Source: Polysphondylium violaceum (taxonomy: Eukaryota > Evosea > Eumycetozoa > Dictyosteliales > Dictyosteliaceae). From it: a DNA stretch of 64,000 nt. The stretch lies in assembly GCA_000277445.1 (NCBI GenBank), contig AJWJ01000020.1:30328-94327 (forward strand). The letters run 5' to 3'. The notes under the pieces were generated by a model. That model ran no database searches. It worked only from the letters and a program-made list of their open reading frames with translations, and was not told the DNA's origin. A program made the translations under genes and the position numbers. Positions 13,136 through 24,846 of the stretch are shown here, in pieces (within the stretch, counting starts at the first letter, position 1; every line of letters begins with the position of its first letter).

Positions 13136-13452
13136 GTTTAAATAATAATAGAAATAATAATGATAATAATAACAACTATACTAATACTAATACTAAGTAA
13201 ATTAAAATAAATAATATACAAGAATGAAATAAATCAATATATCTTATGATCTAATCTTCTAAATTTTTAAGTTTTTGAAAAAATCAGTGCAAAAACTTTG
13301 GTCAAAAAAAAATTAAAAAATGAATAACCCCATCATTGGCAGTTTTGTAAAATTTTAAGATCTCTGGGTTGATGATCATCTCATTGTGTTGGGAAAGATT
13401 ATAGGGATAATATTGGGGTATGCAAAACCTGATCCATATCTGGGATATTTTA
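13136..13452. other. Short intergenic region between two co-oriented genes
   Basis: This AT-rich stretch must hold the 3' UTR of the zinc-finger/RRM gene and the promoter of the SecA-like gene, both on the minus strand. Long A and T runs occur near 13300-13320. No further gene is seen. Confidence 0.6.
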
Positions 13453-16400
13453 TTATTTTGGAAAGTGGTGTTGATTGATGCTGTTGTTGATGTTGTTGTT
13501 GTTCAATGCACTACTATTGCTGATGGAAGAGGATGGTGTTGAAGGGTTGTTGGTGGTGGCGGTAAAAGTTGGTAAATTATTTTGAGGGCCAAAAATAGAA
13601 GATGAAAACAAACCACCGCCCAAGTTATCTTGATGAAAACTAAACAGAGAGGAAGAAAACAATGGGTTGGTATCCAGAACGGCAGAGTTTGAGAGTATGG
13701 GCGGCATGGATACCAGCGATGGCATGGAGGATGTGGAGCCGGTGTTGGTAAGGGTGCCGTTCATTAAATGGCTGGCACTGTTGTTCATACCAATACCAAT
13801 ACTGTTGGTCGCACTAAAGGCAGTGGTGCCGTTGATGTCACCCATCATTCGCAGACTGGTATCAGTACTGCCTCCACCATTGCTTGAAATATCGAGACCG
13901 TTCAACATAATACTGGCGTGATCGCTCATCAGTGATGTTGGGGGCGGTGGTGTGTGGCCGATGATGTTGTTGGCTGAAAGCGGGGGAGAGACGACTCTCT
14001 CTCCGGTTGGATGACCTGTTGGTTTCTTTTGATTCATTTTTAGATACAGCCCTTCATCACGTGGTATTCTTTCATCTTGCTCTGTATTGAGTAACTGAGA
14101 CAACGAGTGTGATCCACTTTTAGGCGAGGGTGATGTGATTGGTGTTATTGGGTGATTGGATGGTGCTGTAGGAATACTAGATGGGTGTTGTTGTTGTTGT
14201 TGTTGCTGTTGTTGAGAAATATGTGATGGGGATTTGTTTGGGTTCATATTGTTGATTGTTGGTGATGATAATGGTGATTTGCCATAAAATGGTGATGTGG
14301 ATTGTTCTATTGTATTGTTATTGTTGCTGTATAATGATGACAAAGTACCATAATCATTGGATTGAGTGTTTTGTTGTTGTAACTGTTGTAATTGCTGTAA
14401 TTGTTGTTGCTGTTGCTGTTGTTGTTGGTATTGCTGAAACAAGAAATCTTGATAGGAGAGTCCTTGTGATGATGATAGTGACCCAGAGTTTGATAACAAA
14501 CTAGGACTATTACTACTATTCCCAATACTACTACCAATAGTTCCAATACTATTACTACCACTATTACCATTGTTGTTGTTGTTGTTGCTATCATGACTAC
14601 TGTTATTACTAATGCTACTACTGCCATTACTATTATTCATTAAATAGTTTCTTGTCTCTCTTGGAATTAGATTTATAATTTTAGAAATCATAATGGGACC
14701 ACCATTAAAAGTACTAATGGCCCTTTCCAAATCAGAGTTTGATTCAAACTGAACCAAACAAATATTACCAGTGGACTCTAATCTCATGCCCTGAAACAAT
14801 ATCTTTGGAGATTGATCAGAGTACTTTGCAATATTAAATCCTTTGAAATACTCCAACACATCGTATAGATCATTGATAATACTAAAGCAATTGAATAAAA
14901 CTGTCAATTCAATTGTAAAATTATATGACTGCAATAGTGGAATGAAATAGGTAGCTAAAAAATTTGAATTATCATTATTACTATTGCTAGTGCTATTGCT
15001 ACTACTATTGTTATTATTAACTATATTACTATTACTATTATTTAGTGGATTTATATTGCTATTACTATTACTATTAATAGCTCCAATAGATGAATTCAAG
15101 TAAGAGTCAAAATTACTTGATATTGATGTCTGAATAGGTTGCTGTTGTTGCTGTTGTTGTGGCTGATAACTATTTTTAGGTGTAAAGGGTAATGATGATG
15201 TTGATAATGGTTGAGAAGAGGAGAGAATTGATTCATTGATTGATTTCTTTTGCACCGGATAATAAACTGATTGGTTTTGATTACTATTATTAATATTAGT
15301 AGGGATTGGTGCTGTTGTAGGAGTAGATATAGGTTTTAAAGGAGGTGTAGATTGTTTTGGTGTATATTGGAACTGAGGTTTCTTTTCTTTTGGTATATAG
15401 GCAACGTTATTTTGTTGTTGTTGATTGTTATATTTAGGTGGATATTGTTGTTGTTGTTGTTTTCCACCTGTTGGGTATTGTTGTTGCTGTTGTTGATGTT
15501 TTGGTGGATATACCTGCTGTTGTTGTTGTGATGGTGTTGCACCTGGAATTGGATATCTTTGTTGAGTTTGATTTACTATTGGTTGTGGCTGTTGGATGGA
15601 TGCTGTTGGGGCTGTTGTTGTATTCACCTTTACACTCAAAGGAGGTTGTTTAGAAGATGCTAGTGGCGATGTGATTGGTGATATTGATGGTGATGCTATT
15701 CTTGGCTGCTGCTGTTGCTGTTCATTGTATGCACTAGCACTAATTTCAAAGCATTCATCACAAACAAACTCGTCTAAAATCTCGTCGACCAGCTGCTCAA
15801 TCTCCAAAGAGAGTTCTTCTGGTGAGTAGCTTTCAAATGAGTTGTATGGCTGTTGTGGTTGTTGTGGTTGTTGTTGATGCTCAGAGACCTCTTGTTGTTG
15901 GTGTTGTCTGAGTTTGGCCTTCTCTTTTTCTTTCTCCTCCTCGAGCTTTCTCTTTGCCTCTAGTTTGTCCTGTCTTTCCTTCTCCTGTTTTTCTTTCTTG
16001 AGTCTGTCTTTCTCTAGCTTGTCCTGCTTTTCTTTTTCCTGTCTCTCCTTCTCTGCACGCTCGAGTCTTTCTTTCTCCTCCTGTTCTTTCTCCTTGACCT
16101 TTTTCCTCTTGTCGTCCAAATAGATCTTTTTAGACATCTTTGCCGCCAGCTCCTCGACGACTTCATCGATAATCTCGTCTGCAATCTCGTCCAACAGCAT
16201 CTCCAACTCCTTGTCCTCTTGCTCCTCCTGCTCGCCCTTGGCCGCCAATGCTGCGGTATCGCTCTCTCTGAGCTTTCGTATCGTTTCATTAATGATGGCC
16301 TGCTCTCGCTTCAATCTCGACTCATCAGTCTCTATCGACTGCAACACAACAACCTCGTGCACCTTGGTATCCTGTGTAGTGTGATGGTTAGCACCTGTGA

Positions 16401-17481
16401 TCGCCTCTATCAACATATCCGCAATACGTACATTTAGGTTTCTAACCTCGTTGTTGACGTTCAAATGATCGCCAAACAATGACAAAGCAAACTCAGACAC
16501 ATCGGTCTTGGGTATGATGTTGCATAAGGGGACTTTGGGATCGACCTTTGCCTTCTTTTTTGATTTCTTTGATTTCTTGGACTTGGACGATGGTGCTCCG
16601 CCTCCGCCCAGTGCTGTTGTTGTGGTGGTAGTTGTTGTCGTGGTTGTGGTTGTAGTTGTAGTTGTTGCGTTTGATGTTGTCGATACTATCGTCTCAGACT
16701 CCTCTGTGATGAGCTCAGGTAGAGGTGGTGCCAAGACACTGGGATAGTCTTGATAAGGCCCATTGGGCAAGGGTAGAGTGGCTGAATAAAATGAATCTGA
16801 ATACATCAACTTTGTGAAAAAGTTGCCTGAATGTGAGCTCTCATTATCTGGATTGCAATAGTATTAGTATATTGACACACTCTCCACAGCACTCTTACTC
16901 TCTACTTACCGTCCAATAGTAACGCTACAGTTGCCAATATCTGCGACTTGTGTTCCTCTCTGATGTGATCGAGAAATTCCTTTTCTGAAGAGAACTTGCA
17001 CGAGTCCATTTGACATTTATAGAGGTTGTTGGTGAGCTTGATCATATTCTCTCTGACAAAATCTGTAAATATGTAATCAAATGATGCTATCACATGATCT
17101 TCTTCATTCTTTATCACTGGTAAATCGTAATCCAATAGTTCAAAGCAGTCTAGTTGTGTTAGGTGTATAGTAGTGTGTGTTAATAATAAGCCTAATACGC
17201 CGTGCAACCAAGTACAATGTAATACACATACTAGAGTTGTTGTGATTTGATAGTTTGTTGAATAGAAAAGGCACTTCAGGAGTTCTCATTCCCAATCCAT
17301 AGCAAAACTCTTTCTTTTCTATGTTTTCGTTGTTTGTGTTTAAATTTGCAGACGTAGTTGACGTAGTTGTGGTTGTAGTGTTGTTTGTGGCACCGCCATT
17401 GATTGTGTAGATATTGTTATTGAACACATTTTTAAATATCGTTAAAGATGATTCAATGTGATTGTATATATCGAAATTCAT
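13453..17481 (-). CDS. C2H2-like zinc finger, coiled-coil, RRM-like, Q/N-rich protein
   Basis: Exons 17481-17232, 17149-16910 and 16847-13453 splice in frame to about 1,294 aa. Residues about 110-155 carry one C2H2-like finger (YKCQMDSCKF, then His-x4-His) resembling the finger of ARS2/SERRATE proteins, but the remaining order does not match ARS2. A KKSKKSKKKAK basic stretch follows a Thr tract, then acidic helices and a long Lys/Glu/Arg coiled coil (roughly residues 390-480). After Gln/Pro-rich sequence, about 800-880 looks like an RRM: hydrophobic strands, GFNIAKYSD, then an ICLVQF segment in RNP1-like position. The C-terminal third is Gln/Asn/Ser low complexity. A nuclear RNA-binding or RNA-processing role is plausible but unproven. 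A decayed copy of its 3' end lies at 600-1390. I do not recognise a named orthologue. Confidence 0.8.
14185..15530 (-). repeat. Gln-codon (CAA/CAG) tracts in coding sequence
   Basis: Several CTG/TTG-rich runs on the plus strand (for example about 14189-14214, 14370-14432, 15138-15160 and 15410-15525) encode Gln tracts in the zinc-finger/RRM gene. CAA and CAG are mixed, so these are not pure triplet repeats. Confidence 0.85.
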
Positions 17482-17654
17482 TGTGTTTTATGTATGTGTG
17501 GATTCAATCTACACACAACGCACACACTCCCAATCAATCAATGAATCAATCAATACAGTGTGATATAATCTAATAATCTAATGTAATATATGCTATTGTT
17601 GTTATTAAGATCCTAAACTTCGATGGATAGGATCGCTCAAAAAAATCTCATTTA

Positions 17655-17687
<33 letters not shown>

Positions 17688-18407
17688 CATTTTTTTTTTT
17701 TTATTTTCGTTTTTTTTATTCAACGTCATTTCATAATGACTGATTCATTGTGTGATCTCGCTCATTATTTGTATTGTATTTAATTATTGATGATAGCAAT
17801 GAATGAATGCGTATAAAGTGATTTGAACCAAAATTAATAATAAATAGAAATGGAATGGGATTTATATTTCAATAAAACTATCATATGGTATGATATGAGA
17901 TGTGATGTGCTTGTGCCAAGAAAACATATAAATCACATATTATGATATTTATTTTTACCTCTATTTCGATTGAAAAAAATAAATTAAAATAATTAAAATA
18001 ATTAAAATCGTATGTGGTAGGAAAAGAAGTTCGTTTTCAAATAACAGGATCCAAAAATCAGAGGCCCTAGGAAAAAAAAGACGATGGAATGATGGGCACT
18101 CACCTAAAATCCACACCACTCACTCAACACAAACAAAGCTTGATCAAAAAAAAAATAATCCAAAAAATGATCAAAGCGAAAAAGGGTGGGTGAAGAGTGG
18201 GCGGTGTAGGTGGTGGCTGAAGGTCATCGTTTTGCCCCTAATTTTTTTTTCATTTTTTTTCTATTTTTTTTGTATTTTTTGATCAAGGCGAACTACACAC
18301 GAATAGAAAAAAAAAATACAAAAAAAAGATTACTCTGGCCTGCGCTTCTAAGTTTTTTTTTTTTTTTTCTTTTTCTTCTTCTTGTTAGACACACACAACA
18401 TCACACA
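17482..18407. promoter_or_regulatory. Divergent promoter region
   Basis: This lies between the start codons of the zinc-finger/RRM gene (minus) and the flavoprotein gene (plus), so it must contain both promoters. It is AT-rich with a T tract at about 17658-17715 and T/A homopolymers at 18240-18370, typical of dictyostelid upstream DNA. No individual binding site can be assigned. Confidence 0.65.
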
Positions 18408-20172
18408 ATGGATAACGTCGTTGAAAAAATCGCTAAAATCACCAAAGTCCTTGCTGAAAACCCAGCTGCCAAGAAGGTCTTAGAAAACAAATTTGTTCAA
18501 GAACACAAATACGTTGCTGCTGCCACTACCTTTGGTGTTGGTGTTGCTGCTGCTGCCTCTATCTACAAGGTTGCCACCAATGAAGGTAAAAGATACAACT
18601 ATGATGCCATCCCAGTAAGTATTGATTATTATTTTTGAACCACATAATCACAATGTGTATTATGGACATACATTCAAACAATCATATGACTTTCCATATC
18701 AAAGAGATATAAATCAAAATTTTCAGATTTTTATCTCCACTGATATGTGGTCCCCCATTAAAATTTTTTTAAATATCTGTTTTTTTCTTTTTATCTAATC
18801 ACTCTTGATTTGTATATTAATATTAAATTATTATTACTATTATTAGAATCTCTCTTTTGACGATGAAGAAATCTATGATGTTGCCTGTATTGGTGCTGGT
18901 CCATCTGGTTCAGTTCTTGGTTTCTATTTAGCCAGAGAAGGTAGAAAGGTTGCTCTTTTGGAAAAGAAAGAATTCCCAAGAGACAAATTCTGTGGTGATG
19001 CCGTTGCTACTATGGCTCAAGATATTCTTCGTGAAATGGGTGTCATGAAAGAAATCGTTGATGAAAATTTAGGTCATTTCTCACAAAACGGTGGTTTCGT
19101 CTCACCAAACGGTAACTCCTTCATTGGTAACTCTGCCAAGGAATTAAAGCGTGACGCCAAATACAACAGAGGTGCCATCATTGCCATCAAACGTATTCAT
19201 TTAGATGAAAAAGTTGCCAAAGCCGCCAAAAGAATGGGTGCCAATCTCTTTGAAAACACCACCGTCGAAAATGCCACTTTTGATCGTTTAACTGGTTTAT
19301 GGACCGTTGAATGTGTCGACAGCAGAACCACCGACTCTGAAAACCCAACCAAAATCACCTACAAAGCTCGTGTTTTAATCTGTGCTGATGGTTCCCCATC
19401 CAACAGCGCCCGTCGTATGGGTTACGTCAACACTGAACCAAACGGTATTTGCTCTAGAGCTTACGTCAAGAATAACACCACCTTCAGATACGATGGTGTC
19501 GTTTTCTACCCACCCTCCCTCCTCCCAGGTTATTGCGCCATTATCAGAGAAGCTCGTGATGAACTCAACTATCTCGCCTATATTATTCCAGGTGGTAAAG
19601 CCAAGATTGAAGATCTCTCTAAATTCCATCACCAATACATGACTGAAGATCCATTCATCAGCAAAGCCCTCGGTCCAAACCCAGAAATCGAAAGAATGAA
19701 AGCTGCCCCACTCCGTCTCGGTGGTATCAAGAAATCTTATGATGACCATTTATTAATTGTCGGTGATGCCGCTGGTTTCATTGATCCACTCACTGGTGAA
19801 GGTATCCAATACGCTATGGAAGGTTCCCGTCTTGCCGCTCAAGTCCTCATCCAAGCTTTCAACGAACGTGATTTATCCCACCAATCTCTCAAGAGATACC
19901 AAAACGCCTGGATGGATAAATTCGGTCACGAATTCTCCATGTCTATGACCATGTCCCTCTTTTTATACAGATTCCCAATCGTTTTAGATGCTGCTGCCTC
20001 TTTAATCGAAAAACGTGGTTCTCGTTTCCTTGCTGAATGGGCTGCCGTTATGACTGGTATGAAACCAAAGACCTGGTTCCTTCGTCCAGATGTTGGTCCA
20101 CTCATCTTTTTAGAAATCATCTCTGAATGCTTCAAGAGAGCTTTCGGTAAAAAGAAAGCCATCACCAACTAA
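18408..20172 (+). CDS. Geranylgeranyl-reductase-family FAD oxidoreductase
   Basis: Exons 18408-18614 and 18847-20172 join in phase 0 to give 510 aa. The start at 18408 follows an A/C-rich leader; the open frame further upstream is low-complexity UTR. Residues about 35-58 form an Ala/Gly-rich hydrophobic segment, a probable membrane anchor. The second exon opens with the FAD-binding motif GAGPSG (about 85-90), followed by EKKEFPRDKFCGD, typical of geranylgeranyl-reductase/CHL-P-like flavoproteins. The second flavin motif, GDAAGFIDPLTGEGI, lies near 365. Members reduce prenyl double bonds or act on related lipids with FAD; the substrate here is unknown. Codon use (many C-ending codons) suggests strong expression. 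Confidence 0.9.
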
Positions 20173-22166
20173 GAATCTTATATAAATAATTTTTGTTAAT
20201 AATAATTATATCTTTTTTTTATATAAACACTTAAATTCTTTGTATTTTTCATTTTGTTTGTTGATCAACCCTCTTGTCATCTCACATTATAAAAAACTCT
20301 ATTATCAACACGACAATTAATCAACTAATCAATCAAACACCACACTCACGCCACTAAGAACTCTGGGAGATCTTGGTTTTTATTTCAAATATCAATTATT
20401 GGTCTTCATCCATACTAATTCATTATTCGAGACAAATATTTATTTAAATAAAATCCTTAAATCTTTTCATAATCTTAAAAAAATAACTTATTTGTATTTA
20501 TATACTTTTATTGAATATACATTCCACAATATTAACAATCGAAGTTCATTCAGTATCTCTTTTTCCATTTTTTTATTTTTTATTTTTTATTTTTTCATTT
20601 TTTTTTTTTTTTAAGGAAACAATCGACGGCTGCATAAAAGGAGTTTTTTGCTCATTATTTTTGATATGAGTTTCGGCAAAGGTAAATATAATATGAAAAA
20701 TCATATATCTATAAATATCATATATATCTATAATGTAATCAAAATGATGAAGAAAGAAGTTTAATCTTTGAGATCTAAAGGAGTGGGCACATTCTGTACC
20801 CCATGTAGATAAAACTTACGTCTGACTGTTTACATTTATAGATATAGAAATATTTATAATAGTAATCTATGTTTATCAAAATTATATTAACATTCATTTA
20901 CTGTTAATTTAGATACTTTTATGCAGTCTTATAATGCTTTTAAATAAAATAATTGTAATTTTTAACCTCAAAATAGAATCAACGTGTTTTTTATTCTCAT
21001 TCTTTTTTTAAATCTTGATTGTGGATTTTTTATATTTGATATGAATGAGCGAGAATTGTGATAAAACTCTTTTAAAAGAACGACTGTATTTTTGTTTGTT
21101 CCTATTGGTTTGATCATTTGGATTAGATTATATTTTGATCGATGTTGGACAAAGATAAAGAGGTGTTTGATGACAAGAGATAAATCATATAGTTGGTTAT
21201 AATCTATCCAATCTATTATTCAAATTACTCGCACACACAATTCCATTAAACTGTTCACTTTGTTGAAAAGAATTGGTACTGTCTTGATACATTGGTATGA
21301 CATTATGAAAAGGCATAAATTTGTAAATTCAACTCACACAAACACACATTGAAAAAAAAAGAAAAAAAAAAAAGAATAAGAGGAACTCTAATCTTTCATC
21401 CACAAAACAATGGATCGGAAATCACATCCATGTAACACACACACCATACAACCACACTCACACAGTTTGAAGATAAATCAATCCATTATTAATGGGTTCA
21501 ATAATCATTTGACATATTATGTCATATGTGGAAGAGGAAAGGGTAGAAAATTAAATAGGGGTGAGATGTAGAGTGTTAATTTACATCTTTTTCCAATGAT
21601 GAATTAGATAGGTAAATTTTTATTGTATAACTTCACCTTAAATAACTTGACCAATAGAATCATATCGATGAAATAAAAAGATATTGGTTAATATTGTTTA
21701 ATCTAATCATCTCTTGATTTTTTCTTTCATAAATGAGGGTGAATGAGTATATTCCCTGTCTATTAAATATCACACGCATTACCTAGAAACACAGACACAA
21801 GCACACACCACATTCTGACAAAAGAGGTTTAATAAAAAGAATGAAACTTTGGTTGGGACACTTCATTTTTCAAGTAAGGGGAGTAAATTTACCACTCTTT
21901 TGTCCATCAGCATAAAATATTGACCCTCTTCTCATTATTTTGCCCTTCAAAATTAATAACTAAAGATGATAAATAAGTTAGAATTGTGGGTGATGACGCT
22001 CTTACAATCAATTTTCTTTGTTTGATAGTTCTTAACTCTTAGAGAGAAGAACTAAAAACTTTTAGTATTTAAACAAAAGATAAAATATCATTTAGTCATC
22101 AATTCAAACAACTATTGAACAATAAGTTAAAGTTACTTTTTCAAGTTTAAATTATCCTAATCTAAA
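20173..22166. other. Two-kilobase intergenic region
   Basis: Very AT-rich. It contains the 3' UTR of the flavoprotein gene, T tracts at about 20565-20612, and the promoter of the first microprotein gene, including purine-rich GGGGAG and AGAGG patches near 21825-21890. A possible mini-exon at 20666 (ATG, then GGTAAATA) has no convincing partner. No other gene is seen. Confidence 0.5.
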
Positions 22167-22404
22167 ATGTTATTCAGTAAGTAGAATTGTTCTTTCTTAA
22201 AAATTTATTTATAATTTAATATTAATTAATTTTACTTTTTTAGAATCTATTGCTATCTCCTTTACTCAATCTGTCCAAAAGGTTTCCCTTAATAATAATA
22301 ATAATGGTAAAACTACTGTTTCTCAAACAAGTTTTGATAAAACATTGTTGATGGGTAAAAACCAAAACACAATTTATTTCAACCAATCTTTTTGGGGACT
22401 TTAA
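22167..22404 (+). CDS. Microprotein family member 1 (56 aa)
   Basis: A 10-nt first exon (22167-22176, ATGTTATTCA) followed by GTAAGT joins to 22244-22404 after a T-rich TTTTTTAG acceptor. The product begins MLFKSIAISF, has a central Asn run, and ends YFNQSFWGL. The same architecture (ATG-NNN-TTC-N then intron, next exon opening AATCT or AGTCT) is shared by the two genes downstream. The N-terminus recalls the short Ser-rich hssA/2C/7E-type dictyostelid proteins, but the Gly-rich tails of that group are absent, so family membership is unproven. No signal peptide or enzyme motif. Function unknown. Confidence 0.7.
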
Positions 22405-22993
22405 ATTAATTAAAATCTCTATCGATGGATAATTATCTATCTAATTTATTTATTCACATTTATTATATTTTAAAATAAAAATATAAAATTTCGATTCTCT
22501 AAAAAACTACTTGATTTGGTATTTTTATCGTATATCAGCACTCCATGTACTGATTTCAATATATTTTAAAGAATTATCAGTGAATACAATGAATTACTAG
22601 AGTAACTATTATATTGTTTTCTAACATCATCATCTTTATATAAGTTAACGAAAATTATCCAAAAAATAAAACAAAGAAAAAAGAAATTAACCCCACTTTT
22701 ACCCCTCTCACACTGTTTTTATGTGTTTAATTAAATGAAAGTTGTGACTAGAGATACTTTTATAATATCTATTCCTTTATTTTTAGAATTTTGAATGTTT
22801 AGTGTTTAGTGTTGAGTGTTGTTCAAGGTTAAAAATCGGTTAATCAGTTCAGTTGCTTTTAATTTTTTTTTTTGTTTTATTTTTTTTAATAAAATTTCTA
22901 AATATAAAAAGAAAAAAGGTTCTAAACAGAACAAATACTACTATCTATTCTTTAAATTATATAGTTTCAAACATAAGCAACTTATTTTATAAA
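22405..22993. other. Intergenic between microprotein genes
   Basis: AT-rich, no gene seen. It includes the C-rich patch CCCCACTTTTACCCCTC (about 22689-22705) upstream of the second microprotein gene, a possible regulatory site. A small ATCAG...CTGAT inverted repeat lies near 22537-22554. Confidence 0.5.
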
Positions 22994-23257
22994 ATGTTAT
23001 TCCGTAAATATATATATCATAAATTTAAATTGCAAAAAGATTATATCCTAATTTAAAAAATTAATATAGAATCTTTAGTCCAATCTTTTAATAAATCTTT
23101 AAATTCCACATCATCCAATGCTTCTATAAAATCATCATATTTTTTTAATAATTCACATGAAAATACCAATATTTTAACAGCCACAGAGATTGGAACTGGA
23201 GCAGCTGCTCAAGCAAAAGGATTAATTTTTGGACAACAAGGGATTTGGTCAGTTTAA
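22994..23257 (+). CDS. Microprotein family member 2 (65 aa)
   Basis: First exon 22994-23003 (ATGTTATTCC), intron 23004-23069 (GTAAAT...ATATAG), second exon 23070-23257. The product begins MLFQSLVQSFNKSL, is Ser/Asn-rich in the middle and ends GLIFGQQGIWSV. Start, intron phase and first residues match the neighbouring genes. The C-terminus is the most divergent of the three but still has an aromatic-Gln-Trp ending. Function unknown. Confidence 0.68.
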
Positions 23258-24056
23258 TTAAATAATTTGATATATTTATATTTATATGAGTTTTGTTGTA
23301 AAAATTCCAAAAACTTTTGTACATGCCAATCCATTGAATTAAGTCACTTTTTATTGTAATAAATTTAAATCTACAGATTAGCACTTATTTTGTAATACTA
23401 AATCTGCCTCTTCATTATGTTCCTCACACCCAATCAAAATCATGATACACCCACTAAATATCTCATTTTATACTCATGGAGCGTGCTAACAGAATTTTCC
23501 CAAATAAAAAGTCAAACTATTACCCAAAAAGTCAAAATAACATCCTCGAACAAACATAAAAAAGTTGAGTTTCAAATTTTAATATCTAAAATAAACTGTT
23601 ATTAACGCACTCCATCACCTCATATACAAAAAAAAGCGATAAATTAATCCCCCATCAATCTCAACACCCCACTCCCAAAATTTAAAGATTTTTCTTCGAC
23701 AACCCATTTTCACCCCTATAGTTTTAAAATAATTTTGTAACCCACATTTCGTAAATAGTAACAGATGAATTGATTGATTTTGTGGATTACCTTAAAAAGT
23801 CAAACTTGTAATTAAGAATCAAAGACGAAATTAGTTGTTTTACTCCAACACCCCCTTTAATTCCCAAAAATTTTAAAAAGGTAAGTAGATTATCTACAAT
23901 TAAATTCTAGATAACTGATATCACTGTTTTTTCTCGACTATTTAAAGCTTTTTTATTTTTGATTTTATTAATATCAATCATCAATTAATTAATACAATAA
24001 CTTTTCTATATTACTATTGTATCGGTTTTCTTTCTATATTAATATCAATTTAAAAA
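23258..24056. promoter_or_regulatory. Upstream region of microprotein gene 3 with repeated motif
   Basis: No gene seen. The motif AAAAAGTCAAA occurs three times on the plus strand (23506-23516, 23526-23536, 23794-23804), twice within 31 bases. CACCCC-rich patches occur near 23640-23720 and 23850. These are candidate cis-elements for the cluster; no function is demonstrated. Confidence 0.45.
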
Positions 24057-24291
24057 ATGATTTTCAGTAGGTGTAATAAAATTTAATTGTTCATAGAAAA
24101 TGGATGAATTGAATTCGAAATACTTATTAATTTTTGAATTTAAAGAGTCTTTAGTTTCAATAAACAAAACCTCTCCATCTAAATCAAATTCTTTGGTATT
24201 GGGTTCCACTCAAACTAATGGACAAGGTCAAAATATGACTTCAGGTGCTGTTAACCCATATTTCAATCAACCATTTTGGGCTAGTTTCTAA
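24057..24291 (+). CDS. Microprotein family member 3 (51 aa)
   Basis: First exon 24057-24066 (ATGATTTTCA), intron 24067-24145, second exon 24146-24291. The product begins MIFKSLVSINKTS and ends PYFNQPFWASF, closely matching the ending of member 1. An alternative unspliced start at 24100 would give 63 aa, but the spliced form restores the family N-terminus and the same intron phase, so I prefer it. Function unknown. Confidence 0.68.
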
Positions 24292-24846
24292 ATTCAAAAA
24301 AATACAAAAAAAAAAAAAAACAAAAACAAAACCCTTACATATTTTCCTATCATTTTATCCAAAGAATAGTTTAAACATACATTTTTTAATAAAAAACCAC
24401 AACTTATTATTATTTATTTCTTTTTATTTATTTATAATGAATTTTTTTTTTTCTCTATGATTTAAAAATATATATTTCCATAAATAAAAATAATGTTTTG
24501 ACAAAGTATTTATAAAGTATATAATTCTATATGATAAAATATAGATCAAATAGTGGAAAGTTAATTTTTTTTTTCAATTTTATGTCTCTCCTCCCAAGAA
24601 TCGAATTCCTCTGTTTAATTTTTTTTTTGGTATCCATACATGGGCGATGCAAATCCAAATTTTCATTGTGATCCTCAAACAAAACTGACACTACAAGACT
24701 TCTTATTTTGGAAAAATTGAAAATTTAAAATTTAAAAAAAAAAAAAAATTAAATGAAATTTTTTTTGCGGACAGATAATGTGTGTCATGAAAGAGGAGAT
24801 AATAGAGATAGAGGGTTAACTGTTGGGATAATGCATTATAGTAAAG
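24292..24846. other. Intergenic region
   Basis: Contains the 3' UTR of microprotein gene 3 and the TAF11 promoter. Long A and T tracts occur near 24307-24320 and 24735-24768. No gene seen. Confidence 0.5.

Noticed and set aside
13453-17481. Assignment of the zinc-finger/RRM protein as ARS2/SERRATE
   Set aside because: Only the finger resembles ARS2. The RRM-like domain is on the other side of the finger and the conserved ARS2 core is missing.
18210-18407. Upstream extension of the flavoprotein frame
   Set aside because: Encodes poly-Phe/Leu from T tracts and starts at GTG; the ATG at 18408 has a typical leader.
20666-20682. Mini-exon ATGAGTTTCGGCAAAG followed by GTAAATA, phase-compatible with the microprotein second exons
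   Set aside because: It would need an intron of about 1.6 kb, while each microprotein exon has its own ATG-NNN-TTC leader close upstream. It may be a relic, but there is no support for use.
24100-24291. Unspliced 63-aa version of microprotein 3
   Set aside because: The spliced model from 24057 restores the family N-terminus and intron phase; the extra residues match nothing in the paralogues.
24590-24615. Possible tRNA T-loop-like sequence (GAATCGAATTCC)
   Set aside because: No acceptor stem, A box or cloverleaf can be folded around it.
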